The notes under the pieces are model-generated. The model ran no database searches. It was not told the origin of the DNA and saw only the letters and a list, made by a program, of their open reading frames with translations. A program made the translations under genes and the position numbers. This document shows positions 32,782 through 41,305 of a stretch of DNA of 43,562 nt, one piece after another (position 1 is the stretch's first letter; every line of letters starts with the position of its first letter). The stretch is taken from the NCBI GenBank assembly GCA_947457255.1, contig CANGUZ010000017.1:1-43562 (forward strand), in the 5' to 3' direction. This stretch comes from Flavobacteriaceae bacterium. Lineage in GTDB: Bacteria; Bacteroidota; Bacteroidia; Flavobacteriales; Flavobacteriaceae.

Positions 32782-33723
32782 ATGAAAATAAATTTCATCC
32801 TTACTATTAGCATATTATGTTTGAATATTAATTTTTACGCACAACCAGTATTAAATGCTGTAAATTTTCCAAAGAACTATAGTACAGAGCATTACAGGGT
32901 TAAAAATCCAACAAACTTAACGCCGGGAGGCTCTGAATCGAATCAAACTTGGGATTTCTCTAGCATTTCCGAGACATCTTTAATAAGAACAATTAATTTG
33001 GTAGATGTTTCTACAATTCCGTACAGCAGTAGCTTTCCGCAAGCAAATCTGTGTTTAAAATATACAAATGTAGGCTCTTCAAATTCTGATTATGTTTATT
33101 ATAAACAATCATCAACCCTTTTCGAGACACAAGGTTTTACAGATGGAAATTCTTATTTTGTATATGCTATAAATCCTTTAACTATTTTTGAATTTCCTTA
33201 CACCTTTAATAAAGTTATAAACGATACAAAACAAAATTCGAATCAGAGTAATTTAGATACTTCTGTATCTAAATATGATGCTTATGGAACAATTATTACT
33301 CCATTTGGAACATTTAATAATGTTATCAGAGTAAAATCAAATCAAAATCCAAACTATACAATTTATGACTGGTATACAACAGATCCACATACCTATATCA
33401 TGACTTTGGTTGTAGATGAAAAAAAATCAAATAATAATGAAGCATTCATTTATAAAGAGATTACCTCTTTAGAAATTAGTAAAAATCAAAAAGACAACAC
33501 TATTAGCATTTATCCAAATCCAGCTTCATCACAAATTAACATACAAATTCCAAATTTTTTAATAATTGATAAAGTTGTTTTGCTTGATATTATAGGAAAA
33601 GTTTTAATAACTAAATTACAAAATACTAATCAATTAGATGTTGAAAATTTACCAAAAGGAGTTTACATTATCCAAGCATATTCTGGTGGAAGTAAATTAG
33701 AGCAAAAGTTTATAAAAAATTAA
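32782..33723 (+). CDS. Secreted protein with T9SS sorting domain, unknown function
   Basis: The 313-residue protein has a signal peptide (1-20, ending NFYAQ) and a C-terminal type A sorting domain (about 240-313: ISIYPNPASSQINIQ...LPKGVYIIQAYSGG...FIKN). It is therefore exported and anchored or released by the type IX system. The central region (SNQTWDFSSISETSLIRTINLVD, FPQANLCLKY, TPFGTFNNVIRVKS) is seen in many Bacteroidota secreted proteins, but I can assign no enzymatic role. It interrupts the aromatic gene run between tyrA and aroG, an unexpected place. Confidence 0.82.
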   Translation: MKINFILTISILCLNINFYAQPVLNAVNFPKNYSTEHYRVKNPTNLTPGGSESNQTWDFSSISETSLIRTINLVDVSTIPYSSSFPQANLCLKYTNVGSSNSDYVYYKQSSTLFETQGFTDGNSYFVYAINPLTIFEFPYTFNKVINDTKQNSNQSNLDTSVSKYDAYGTIITPFGTFNNVIRVKSNQNPNYTIYDWYTTDPHTYIMTLVVDEKKSNNNEAFIYKEITSLEISKNQKDNTISIYPNPASSQINIQIPNFLIIDKVVLLDIIGKVLITKLQNTNQLDVENLPKGVYIIQAYSGGSKLEQKFIKN

Positions 33724-33872
33724 AAATTTTGAATGAGTTTACTTTATTTTTTTTAAAATGGAGTTACATTAATAATTAAGAAAATTAAAAATAGAATAAA
33801 TAATTAACAACAATCATCCTAATAACAGTTCCATGCATTGTCTTGGCTGGGATGGAGAAAAATTTAGAAAAG

Positions 33873-34955
33873 ATGGAAAACAAGAAAGAAATGAGAGATT
33901 GGTTAAACGAATTCAATTTAACTCATCCCTTTGTAATTGCAGGACCTTGTAGTGCTGAAACCGAAGAGCAAGTATTAAAAATAGCACATGAATTAAAAGA
34001 TTCTGATGTAAGTGTTTTTAGAGCAGGAATCTGGAAACCAAGAACGCGTCCAGGAGGATTTGAAGGCGTTGGAGAAATAGGTTTAAAGTGGTTGAAGAAA
34101 GCAAAAGCAGAAACAGGTTTACTAATGGGAACTGAAGTGGCCACAGCAGCACACTGTAAATTAGCTTTAGAAAACGACATCGATGTGTTATGGGTTGGCG
34201 CTCGTACAACTGCTAATCCGTTTGCGGTTCAAGAAATTGCTGATACTTTAAAAGGAACGGACAAAATCGTTTTGATTAAAAATCCAGTAAACCCAGATAT
34301 GGCATTATGGTTAGGTGGAGTAGAACGTTTGTATATGGCTGGAATAAAAAAATTGGGTGTAATTCACAGAGGCTTTTCAACTTACGAAAAAACAAAATAC
34401 AGAAACATTCCAGAATGGCAAATTGCTATCGAATTGCAAAATAAATTCCCTGATTTGCCTTTAATTATTGACCCATCACACATTACAGGTGATCGTAAAA
34501 TGATTCTTGAAGTGACTCAAGAAGCTTTAGATTTAAATTATGACGGAATGATTATCGAAACGCATTTCGACCCAGATAACGCATGGAGTGATGCTGCACA
34601 ACAAGTTACACCTACGGCTTTAAAACAAATTTTTAAAGATTTGAAAGTAAGAAAAGTAAGCGGTGATACGCCTGATTTTGACAACAAAATGACAAAATTA
34701 AGAGCGAACATTGATGTTTTAGATGCTAATTTACTAGAGCTTTTAGGAAAACGTATGAAAGTGGCTGACGAAATTGGTCAAGTGAAAAAAGAAGCAAACG
34801 TTGCTATTTTACAAAACAACCGTTGGAACGAAATTCAAGAAAAAATGGTTGCCGAAGGTGCTAAAAAAGGATTGACAGAAGAATTTATCATCAAATTATT
34901 CAAGGACATTCACCAAGAAAGTATTGAACACCAAGAGAAAATATTGAATTCATAA
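33873..34955 (+). CDS. Bifunctional DAHP synthase/chorismate mutase
   Basis: The 360-residue protein joins a DAHP synthase barrel (about 10-260: FVIAGPCSAET, FRAGIWKPRTRPGGFEGVG, GTEVATAAH, WVGARTTANPFAVQE, IIDPSHITGDR, MIIETHFDPDNAWSDAAQQ) to a chorismate mutase of the AroQ type (about 270-360: LRANIDVLDANLLELLGKRMKVADEIGQVKKE). It performs the first shikimate step and the chorismate-to-prephenate step, feeding pheA and tyrA. This gives the enzyme a built-in sensor for prephenate, a design known in Bacillus and Bacteroidota. The open frame extends to a TTG at 33843, but ATG 33873 (MENKKEMRDW) fits the family. A terminator follows. Confidence 0.93.
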   Translation: MENKKEMRDWLNEFNLTHPFVIAGPCSAETEEQVLKIAHELKDSDVSVFRAGIWKPRTRPGGFEGVGEIGLKWLKKAKAETGLLMGTEVATAAHCKLALENDIDVLWVGARTTANPFAVQEIADTLKGTDKIVLIKNPVNPDMALWLGGVERLYMAGIKKLGVIHRGFSTYEKTKYRNIPEWQIAIELQNKFPDLPLIIDPSHITGDRKMILEVTQEALDLNYDGMIIETHFDPDNAWSDAAQQVTPTALKQIFKDLKVRKVSGDTPDFDNKMTKLRANIDVLDANLLELLGKRMKVADEIGQVKKEANVAILQNNRWNEIQEKMVAEGAKKGLTEEFIIKLFKDIHQESIEHQEKILNS

Positions 34956-34979
34956 TTCGTATTTTTATAAAAAAAAGAG

Positions 34980-35012
34980 TCTCCTCAGTTTTTAATTGTG
35001 GAGATTTTTTTT
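34980..35012 (+). terminator. Intrinsic terminator after the DAHP synthase gene
   Basis: TCTCC (34980-34984) pairs with GGAGA (35000-35004). The helix may be extended by an A-run pairing with the following T-run after a small bulge, and eight T's follow. It ends the aromatic gene group. Confidence 0.65.
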
Positions 35013-35069
35013 GCAATTATAAAACCGTAATGATTTTATATTATATTTGAGGAAATAAAAACATAAAAT

Positions 35070-35594
35070 ATGAAAAAAATTATTTTAGTATTTGCTATGA
35101 TGATAGCAGGTTCCCTAGTAAACGCTCAAGTTGATGTAATTACAAAACACAGTGGCGAAATTGTTAAAGGAAAAGTAGTGCGAGTTGAAGAATACACTAT
35201 TGTTTACAAATACGACGGTGAAGATGCAGAAAATTCAATTGGTAAATATGCAATCGAAAAAATTGTTTACGGGAAAAGTGGCAGAGTGGAAGAAGTTACT
35301 GAGAAAATCGTAGTTTCATCTGAAGGCGATTGGGAAAAAGTAGTTATTTTAGAAGACAAATCATACATTGCGGGCCTTAAAAAAGGGGAAGAAGTTAGAG
35401 GAAAAACAGGCCTAGTAAATTTTCAAACAGGAAATACTGGTGATAAAAAGGCAGAGAAAAAATTAAAAATGGCTGCAGCTGCAATTGGATGTCCATTTAT
35501 ATTGTTAACATCTGATAAAACTACTGTTGGTGCAAATTCTAATGCAATTGGAGGTTCACAAGCTATCAAAAAAGGAATAGGATACAAGTACTAG
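35070..35594 (+). CDS. Small exported protein of unknown function, 174 aa
   Basis: A signal peptide (1-19, ending LVNAQ) shows export to the periplasm. The next ~55 residues (VDVITKHSGEIVKGKVVRVEEYTIVYKYDGEDAENSIGKYAIEKIVYGKSGRVEEV) form short beta-strands resembling an SH3-like or Sm-like small barrel often seen in Bacteroidota exported proteins. The C-terminal third is Gly/Ala/Lys-rich. No catalytic motif is visible. It forms a single-gene unit with terminators on both sides. Confidence 0.75.
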   Translation: MKKIILVFAMMIAGSLVNAQVDVITKHSGEIVKGKVVRVEEYTIVYKYDGEDAENSIGKYAIEKIVYGKSGRVEEVTEKIVVSSEGDWEKVVILEDKSYIAGLKKGEEVRGKTGLVNFQTGNTGDKKAEKKLKMAAAAIGCPFILLTSDKTTVGANSNAIGGSQAIKKGIGYKY

Positions 35595-35614
35595 TTTATA
35601 AAAAACTAAATTTC

Positions 35615-35648
35615 AAGACTGCTCCTTCATTTGAGCAGTCTTTTTTTT
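35615..35648 (+). terminator. Intrinsic terminator
   Basis: AAGACTGCTC (35615-35624) pairs perfectly with GAGCAGTCTT (35633-35642) across an 8-base loop, followed by T's to 35648. It is one of the strongest terminators in the window and ends the 35070 gene. Confidence 0.93.
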
Positions 35649-35749
35649 GTCAAATTTATCAAGAAATACAAATTAATAGTTTACAAGTTTAAACTAATTA
35701 TCTTTGCCAATAAATCCTAAATCAGAATTCGTAAATCGTAAATCAAAAA

Positions 35750-36727
35750 ATGACAGGACTCGTTTATAAATCTACTGGAAGTTGGTACACCGTAAAATCC
35801 GAACAAGGCGATTTTATAGAATGTCGTATGAAAGGAAAATTCCGAATCAAAGGAATTAAAAGTACCAATCCTATTGCTGTTGGCGATATTGTAGATTATG
35901 AACTCGAAGAAACATCTGATACTGTTACAGGTACCATTAATAAGATTCACGACAGAAAAAATTATATCGTTCGTAAATCAGTAAACCTATCGCATCAAAT
36001 GCATATTATTGCATCAAATATAGACAGGGTTTTCTTATTAGTAACGATAAATAATCCGCCAACAACTTTCAACTTTATCGATCGGTTTTTAGTAACTGCT
36101 GAGGCTTACGGAATTGAAACCATATTGGTTTTTAACAAAATAGATACCTTTGATGACGCTACTTTAAACGAGCAATTGTACATGCAACATGTCTATCAAG
36201 AAATAGGTTATCAATGCTTACGGGTTTCATCAACTCAAAGAAAAGGAATTGAAACTCTCAAAGAACTGATGATGGGCAAAGTAAGTATGTTTTCGGGACA
36301 TTCTGGAGTAGGAAAATCTACATTAGTGAATGCTCTCGAGCCGACATTAGATTTAAAAACAAAAACCATTTCTGAAGCCAGCAAGCAAGGGCAACACACC
36401 ACCACTTTTGCTGAAATGTACGATTTGTCATTTGATGCTAAAATTATCGATACCCCCGGAATTAAAGGGTTTGGTGTTGTAGATATGGAGCCTGCTGAAA
36501 TTAGCGGTTATTTTCCAGAATTTTTCAAGCTGAAAGACCAATGCAAGTTCAACAATTGTTTGCACAAAGACGAACCGCATTGTGCCATAAAAAAAGCGCT
36601 TGAAAACGATACAATTGCATGGTCTCGCTACAATAGTTATCTTAAAATTCTTGAAGGCGATGACGAGCATTATAGAACTGATATCCATAATGAAGATAGG
36701 ATAATTAGCGATAAATCGAGGGAGTAA
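35750..36727 (+). CDS. rsgA: Ribosome small-subunit-dependent GTPase A
   Basis: RsgA is a circularly permuted GTPase that matures 30S subunits. The 325-residue protein has an N-terminal OB-fold (about 1-70), then G4 (NKID) before G1 (GHSGVGKST, about 183-191) and G3 (DTPG), the permuted order that defines the family. A C-terminal zinc-knuckle segment contains the cysteines and histidines of CKFNNCLHKDEPHC. Together with dtd, 61 bases downstream, it makes a small translation-quality cluster. Confidence 0.96.
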   Translation: MTGLVYKSTGSWYTVKSEQGDFIECRMKGKFRIKGIKSTNPIAVGDIVDYELEETSDTVTGTINKIHDRKNYIVRKSVNLSHQMHIIASNIDRVFLLVTINNPPTTFNFIDRFLVTAEAYGIETILVFNKIDTFDDATLNEQLYMQHVYQEIGYQCLRVSSTQRKGIETLKELMMGKVSMFSGHSGVGKSTLVNALEPTLDLKTKTISEASKQGQHTTTFAEMYDLSFDAKIIDTPGIKGFGVVDMEPAEISGYFPEFFKLKDQCKFNNCLHKDEPHCAIKKALENDTIAWSRYNSYLKILEGDDEHYRTDIHNEDRIISDKSRE

Positions 36728-36736
36728 TTTAACCAC

Positions 36737-36767
36737 ACCCTCTTAGGGTTCAAAACCCTGAGAGGGT
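36737..36767. repeat. Palindromic intergenic repeat between rsgA and dtd
   Basis: Bases 36737-36750 pair with 36754-36767 over 14 positions (one G-T wobble) with a 3-base loop. The motif, built from ACCCTC and AGGGTT units, resembles a dispersed palindrome of Flavobacterium genomes. It has no T-run, so it is not an obvious terminator. Confidence 0.7.
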
Positions 36768-36788
36768 TAAGTAATAAAAAAAGTTATT

Positions 36789-37241
36789 TTGAAAACCGTA
36801 ATCCAAAGAGTTTCTCATGCCTCTGTAACAGTTAACGAAAAAATTGTAGCCGAAATCCAAAAAGGGCTACTCGTTTTGTTAGGGATTGAAGATGCCGACA
36901 CACAAGAAGATAGTATTTGGTTAACGTCTAAAATTGTCAATCTTCGCATTTTTGGTGATGAAAACGACGTTATGAATCTATCCGTTCAGGACATTGCTGG
37001 CGATATAATTGTAATCAGTCAATTTACGCTTCAAGCTTCAACAAAAAAAGGCAATCGCCCGTCTTATCTAAAAGCTTCAAAAGCCGAAATTGCCATTCCC
37101 TTATATGAAAATTTTATACAATGTTTAGAAAACCAACTAGGCAAAAAAGTGCAAACCGGAATATTTGCTGCCGATATGAAAGTACAGTTGTTAAATGATG
37201 GACCTGTAACCATAGTAATTGATACTAAGAATAAAGAATAG
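36789..37241 (+). CDS. dtd: D-aminoacyl-tRNA deacylase
   Basis: Dtd removes D-amino acids wrongly attached to tRNA. The 150-residue length is typical. The signature blocks MKTVIQRVSHASVTV, SQFTLQAS (the catalytic SQFTL motif) and NDGPVTI (the cross-subunit GP motif) are intact. Translation starts at TTG 36789. No ATG lies nearby, and this start gives the exact family N-terminus. It is downstream of rsgA, with a palindromic repeat between them. Confidence 0.95.
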   Translation: MKTVIQRVSHASVTVNEKIVAEIQKGLLVLLGIEDADTQEDSIWLTSKIVNLRIFGDENDVMNLSVQDIAGDIIVISQFTLQASTKKGNRPSYLKASKAEIAIPLYENFIQCLENQLGKKVQTGIFAADMKVQLLNDGPVTIVIDTKNKE

Positions 37242-37245
37242 ATTT

Positions 37246-37276
37246 TTTGTTTATTCTAAAAATTAATTTACTTTTG
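37246..37276 (+). promoter_or_regulatory. Bacteroidota-type promoter for the transglutaminase-like operon
   Basis: TTTG (37246-37249), a 19-base spacer and TACTTTTG (37269-37276) match the consensus, with a start near 37283. Confidence 0.75.
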
Positions 37277-37312
37277 AGTACCACAAAAAATTAAAACCAA
37301 AAATAGAATTTA

Positions 37313-37330
37313 AGCACTTATAAAAGTGCT
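37313..37330 (+). promoter_or_regulatory. Leader hairpin before the transglutaminase-like genes
   Basis: AGCACTT (37313-37319) pairs with AAGTGCT (37324-37330) across a 4-base loop, inside the predicted 5' untranslated region. A T-rich stretch follows after six bases. It may be an mRNA-stabilising hairpin, or a weak terminator for dtd. Confidence 0.4.
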
Positions 37331-37371
37331 AAACTTAATTTTTTTTAATTTTTATGATTTCAAATATTTAG

Positions 37372-39279
37372 ATGAATATCAAAATCCAAATTACAACTTT
37401 ACTAGTATTAATTACTTTTTTTGTCCAAGCTCAAAAAATAGAATACAATTCCTTTAACATTTCTGATAGTTTAAAACTGCATGCTAATGCTGTTGTTCGC
37501 TTTGAACAAATTGATATTGCAATTAGCTCACAAAGGAGTATGAATATTAAGGAGAAAAGGATAGTTACAGTTTTTAATTCAATTGGCCAAAATGCTATTA
37601 ATGCCTATGAGCATTACGATAAGAAAACAACAGTTAAAAATATTGATGCAATAATCTATGACGCTTTTGGTAATGAAATTAAGAATGCTAAGAGAAAAGA
37701 TTTTAGAGATCAATGCACAATAGACGGAGTAACTATTTTATCTGACAGTAGGTATATTTATCTTGAATATACTCCCACACAGTATCCTTTTACAATAGTT
37801 TATGAAAGTGAAGTTGAAACTTCAAACACTGCTTTTATTCAGCAATGGATTCCTTTGAATGAAAATTTTGTGAGTATCGAGAAAAGTATTTTAAATGTTA
37901 GTTTTCCCTCTAATCTAGGTTTTAAGAAAAAAGAATTTAATTTTTCTGATTTTAAAATTAAAAAAACAGTTGATACTTCAACAAATCTGTCCTATATAGC
38001 TACTAAAATTTTAGCACAAAAAGAGGAAGATTATAGTCCAATTCATTCAGGTTATCCAAGATTAATGATGGGTTTAGAAGTTTTTAATATAGAAGGAGTA
38101 GATGGTAATGCAAAAACTTGGAAAGAATTTGGACAGTGGTATTCTGATAAAATTTTAACAGGTACTACTGAGCTTTCCGATGAAACAAAAAATAAAATTA
38201 AAGCATTAGTCGGAAATGAAACGGATCCAATTAAAAAAGCAAAAATCATTTACAATTATGTACAAGAGAAATCGAGATATGTAAGTATTCAACTAGGAAT
38301 AGGAGGATGGAAGCCTATGTTTGCAAAAGATGTAGATCGTTTGGGTTATGGCGATTGTAAAGCTTTGACAAATTATACGAAAGCACTTTTAAATGTTGTA
38401 GACGTACCTACTTACAACACGCTTTTATATGGTGGAAGAGAAAAGTATGATATAGAATCCGATTTTGTTTCTATGCAAGGAAATCACATGATTCTTTGTA
38501 TTCCGAATGAGGATGATTACATATGGCTAGAGTGTACAAGCCAAGACAATCCATTTGGTTATCAAGCTAATTTTACTGATGATAGAAATGTTTTAATAAT
38601 TAAGCCAAATGGTGGTGAAATTGTGAGAACAAAAAATTACCAAGATAAAGAGAATACTCAGGTCAATATAGGAAATTATACTTTGTCAGAAGACGGTACT
38701 TTATCTGGAAAAATCTCAATGACTTCAGAGGGTTCTCAATACAGTCGAAAAGCCAATTTAGAAAAAATGTTACCAACAGAAAAAGAATCACACTATAAAG
38801 ACTATTGGGACAATATTAGTAATTTGAAGCTAAACAAAACAACTTTTGTTAACGATAAACAAAGAATTAGTTTTACAGAAAATCTAGATATTTCAGCAGA
38901 AGATTACGGAAAAATCACAAACAATTCTATGATTTTTGTTGTAAATGTATTTGATCAATATACGGGCAATGTAAAAAGAATTCGCAACCGTAAAACCCCA
39001 TTCGAAATAGCAAGAGGTTCTTATGATTCTGACGAAATTTCATTCCAATTACCTAAAGGTTTTGTAATTGAATTTATACCTAAAAATTTCGAATTGAATA
39101 GTAAGTTTGGTGAATACAAAACTGAGATTGTTAAAATATCCAATGATAGTTTAATTTATAAAAGAACTTTTTTTGTAAAAAAAGGAGTGTATTCTAATAA
39201 TGAATACGAGGAATTTAGACTATTTATGGATCAAGTTTCTCGAAATGACAGCGCCAAAATAATACTAACTAAAATCTAA
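37372..39279 (+). CDS. Exported DUF3857/transglutaminase-like protein, active site intact
   Basis: The 635-residue protein has a signal peptide (1-20, ending FVQAQ), an N-terminal DUF3857 beta domain (about 50-220) and a transglutaminase-like core (about 270-400). The core has the catalytic cysteine in GYGDCKAL (Cys329), His372 in GNHMILC and an acidic residue in WLECTSQ. A C-terminal DUF3858-like domain runs to the end. The fold is that of papain-like transglutaminases/cysteine peptidases, but the substrate is unknown. It is the first of three tandem paralogues separated by 3-4 bases, clearly one operon. The active-site Asp of the family may here be replaced by Glu. Confidence 0.87.
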   Translation: MNIKIQITTLLVLITFFVQAQKIEYNSFNISDSLKLHANAVVRFEQIDIAISSQRSMNIKEKRIVTVFNSIGQNAINAYEHYDKKTTVKNIDAIIYDAFGNEIKNAKRKDFRDQCTIDGVTILSDSRYIYLEYTPTQYPFTIVYESEVETSNTAFIQQWIPLNENFVSIEKSILNVSFPSNLGFKKKEFNFSDFKIKKTVDTSTNLSYIATKILAQKEEDYSPIHSGYPRLMMGLEVFNIEGVDGNAKTWKEFGQWYSDKILTGTTELSDETKNKIKALVGNETDPIKKAKIIYNYVQEKSRYVSIQLGIGGWKPMFAKDVDRLGYGDCKALTNYTKALLNVVDVPTYNTLLYGGREKYDIESDFVSMQGNHMILCIPNEDDYIWLECTSQDNPFGYQANFTDDRNVLIIKPNGGEIVRTKNYQDKENTQVNIGNYTLSEDGTLSGKISMTSEGSQYSRKANLEKMLPTEKESHYKDYWDNISNLKLNKTTFVNDKQRISFTENLDISAEDYGKITNNSMIFVVNVFDQYTGNVKRIRNRKTPFEIARGSYDSDEISFQLPKGFVIEFIPKNFELNSKFGEYKTEIVKISNDSLIYKRTFFVKKGVYSNNEYEEFRLFMDQVSRNDSAKIILTKI

Positions 39280-39283
39280 TTTT

Positions 39284-41302
39284 ATGCGTCTTAAAAGAAA
39301 AATACTCATTTTATTATTACTGTTTTTTTTCAAAATCAATGCTCAAAAATTTGAACTTGGAAAAGTAACAATTGCTGAATTAGAAGAGGAAACGCATCCT
39401 AAAGACCCTGCAGCCGTAGCAGCAATATTGTTCAGTAAAGGTGAAGTTCATTTTGAATATAGTCAAACTCAAGGTTTTCAGATGATAACAGTTGTAAAGA
39501 ATCGAATTAAGATTTATAAAAAAGAAGGCTATGAATGGGCAAATCAAAAAGTAGATTATTATATACCAAATGATTTTAATGAAGTTGTTTATTTTTCAGA
39601 TGCAGTAACCTATAATCTAGTAGACGGCAAAATTGTTAAAACCAAACTAAAAGGTGACGGTGAATTTGACCAACAAATTAATAAATATTGGGGTCAAAAA
39701 AAGATAACATTACCAAATGTTAAAGAAGGTTCAGTATTAGAATTTGAATATAAAATAGTATCACCAGGAATAGGTTCTATGAAAGATTGGAATTTTCAAA
39801 CAAGTATCCCTGTAAATTACTCAGAATTCAAAACTTATATTCCAGAATATTATGTTTATAAGCCCAGTCAAAAAGGTTTTGTTTTTCCAAAAGTAACAGT
39901 CGAAAGTAATCCTAAATCTTTTGTTATAAATAGTTCTCAAAGAACTGGTGGATATGGACTTACTGCAGTGTCAACTACTTTTTCGAACGATAAGATTGAT
40001 TATGTTGAAACAAAAACAACTTATATAGCTGAAAATTTACCTGCAATGAAGGAAGAGGCATTCGTAAATAATGTTGACAATTATACGTCAAGTATTTCTC
40101 ACGAGTTAGCTTTGACCAAATATCCCAATCAGCCATATAAGCCTTATTCGACAGATTGGGAAACGGTTACAAAAAAGATTTATGAGAATGAGGATTTTGG
40201 TCCCGAACTAAATAAAACAGGTTATTTTGATGAACAAATAAACGAGTTGATTAAAGTTTCAAAAACGCAAGATGAATTGTCAGTTGCTATTTTTCAATTT
40301 GTTAAAGCACATGTAAAATGGAATAAAAATTATGGATATTCCTGTAATGAAGGAGTAAAGACAGCATATAAAAATAAAATAGGTAATGTGGCAGAAATCA
40401 ATTTAATGCTAACTGCCATGCTTCGTTATGCAGGAATAAATGCAAATCCCGTTTTGGTTAGTACTAGATCTAATGGCGTTGCTTTATTTCCAAGCAGAAA
40501 TGCTTTTAATTATGTTATCTCAGCAATAGAAACTCAAAACGGAATAATTTTATTAGATGCTACAGATGTATTCTCAACTCCAAATGTTCTTCCTTTACGA
40601 GATTTGAATTGGTTTGGTAGATTAATAAGAAAAGACGGAACTTCTTTACAAATAGATTTAATGCCAAAAAAGCTCTCAAAAGCGTCATTATTAATGAATT
40701 TTTCAATAAACAGCGAAGGCATAGTGGAAGGGACAATAAAAGTACAGTATACCGATCATTTAGCACTAAATTTCCGTCAAAAAAGTATCGGAGCGAATAT
40801 TGATGATTATTTAGAAAAATTAGAAAATGAAAACAATAGTATAGAAATTAGCGACTATGTTAGAGAAAATGAATTAGAAATTGGGAACCCAATTATAGAA
40901 TCGTATTCATTTAAAGGATCAAAAGATATTGAAATTATAAATGATAAAATATACATTTCACCTCTATTATTTTTAACTGTAACCGAAAACCCTTTCAAAC
41001 AAGAAGTGCGAGAATATCCTATTGATTTTGGATATCCTTCTGAAACAAAACAGTATATAAATATAGAAATTCCAGAAGGGTATGCAATTGAATCATTGCC
41101 TAAAAATTTAAATGCAACAACTGGTGATGGTATTGGAGCATTTAAATATTCAGTAGGGAATTCAGAAAACAAGATTCAATTGGCAATTATTTCTTCAATA
41201 AATACTGCAATTGTATCTTCAGAATATTATGATGTTATAAAAGATTTTTATAAACTAATGATTGAGAAACAAAATGAGAAAATAGTTTTAAAAAAAATAT
41301 AA
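39284..41302 (+). CDS. Exported DUF3857/transglutaminase-like protein, degenerate active site
   Basis: This 672-residue protein has a signal peptide (1-20, ending KINAQ) and the same DUF3857-transglutaminase-like-DUF3858 layout as its neighbours. It is closest to the following gene: both begin the mature protein with FELGKV and share HPKD, KIYKKEG and YSEF/YSEY blocks. Where the active paralogue has GDC it has GNV (Val369), and where that has the catalytic His it has FNYVI (Tyr410). LLDATD keeps the Asp. It is therefore probably not a peptidase or transglutaminase, and may bind a ligand or partner. Its start is 4 bases after the upstream stop. Confidence 0.87.
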   Translation: MRLKRKILILLLLFFFKINAQKFELGKVTIAELEEETHPKDPAAVAAILFSKGEVHFEYSQTQGFQMITVVKNRIKIYKKEGYEWANQKVDYYIPNDFNEVVYFSDAVTYNLVDGKIVKTKLKGDGEFDQQINKYWGQKKITLPNVKEGSVLEFEYKIVSPGIGSMKDWNFQTSIPVNYSEFKTYIPEYYVYKPSQKGFVFPKVTVESNPKSFVINSSQRTGGYGLTAVSTTFSNDKIDYVETKTTYIAENLPAMKEEAFVNNVDNYTSSISHELALTKYPNQPYKPYSTDWETVTKKIYENEDFGPELNKTGYFDEQINELIKVSKTQDELSVAIFQFVKAHVKWNKNYGYSCNEGVKTAYKNKIGNVAEINLMLTAMLRYAGINANPVLVSTRSNGVALFPSRNAFNYVISAIETQNGIILLDATDVFSTPNVLPLRDLNWFGRLIRKDGTSLQIDLMPKKLSKASLLMNFSINSEGIVEGTIKVQYTDHLALNFRQKSIGANIDDYLEKLENENNSIEISDYVRENELEIGNPIIESYSFKGSKDIEIINDKIYISPLLFLTVTENPFKQEVREYPIDFGYPSETKQYINIEIPEGYAIESLPKNLNATTGDGIGAFKYSVGNSENKIQLAIISSINTAIVSSEYYDVIKDFYKLMIEKQNEKIVLKKI

Positions 41303-41305
41303 CAC

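Noticed and set aside
33843..33872. Upstream TTG start for DAHP synthase-chorismate mutase
   Set aside because: ATG 33873 gives the standard N-terminus and has better A-rich context.
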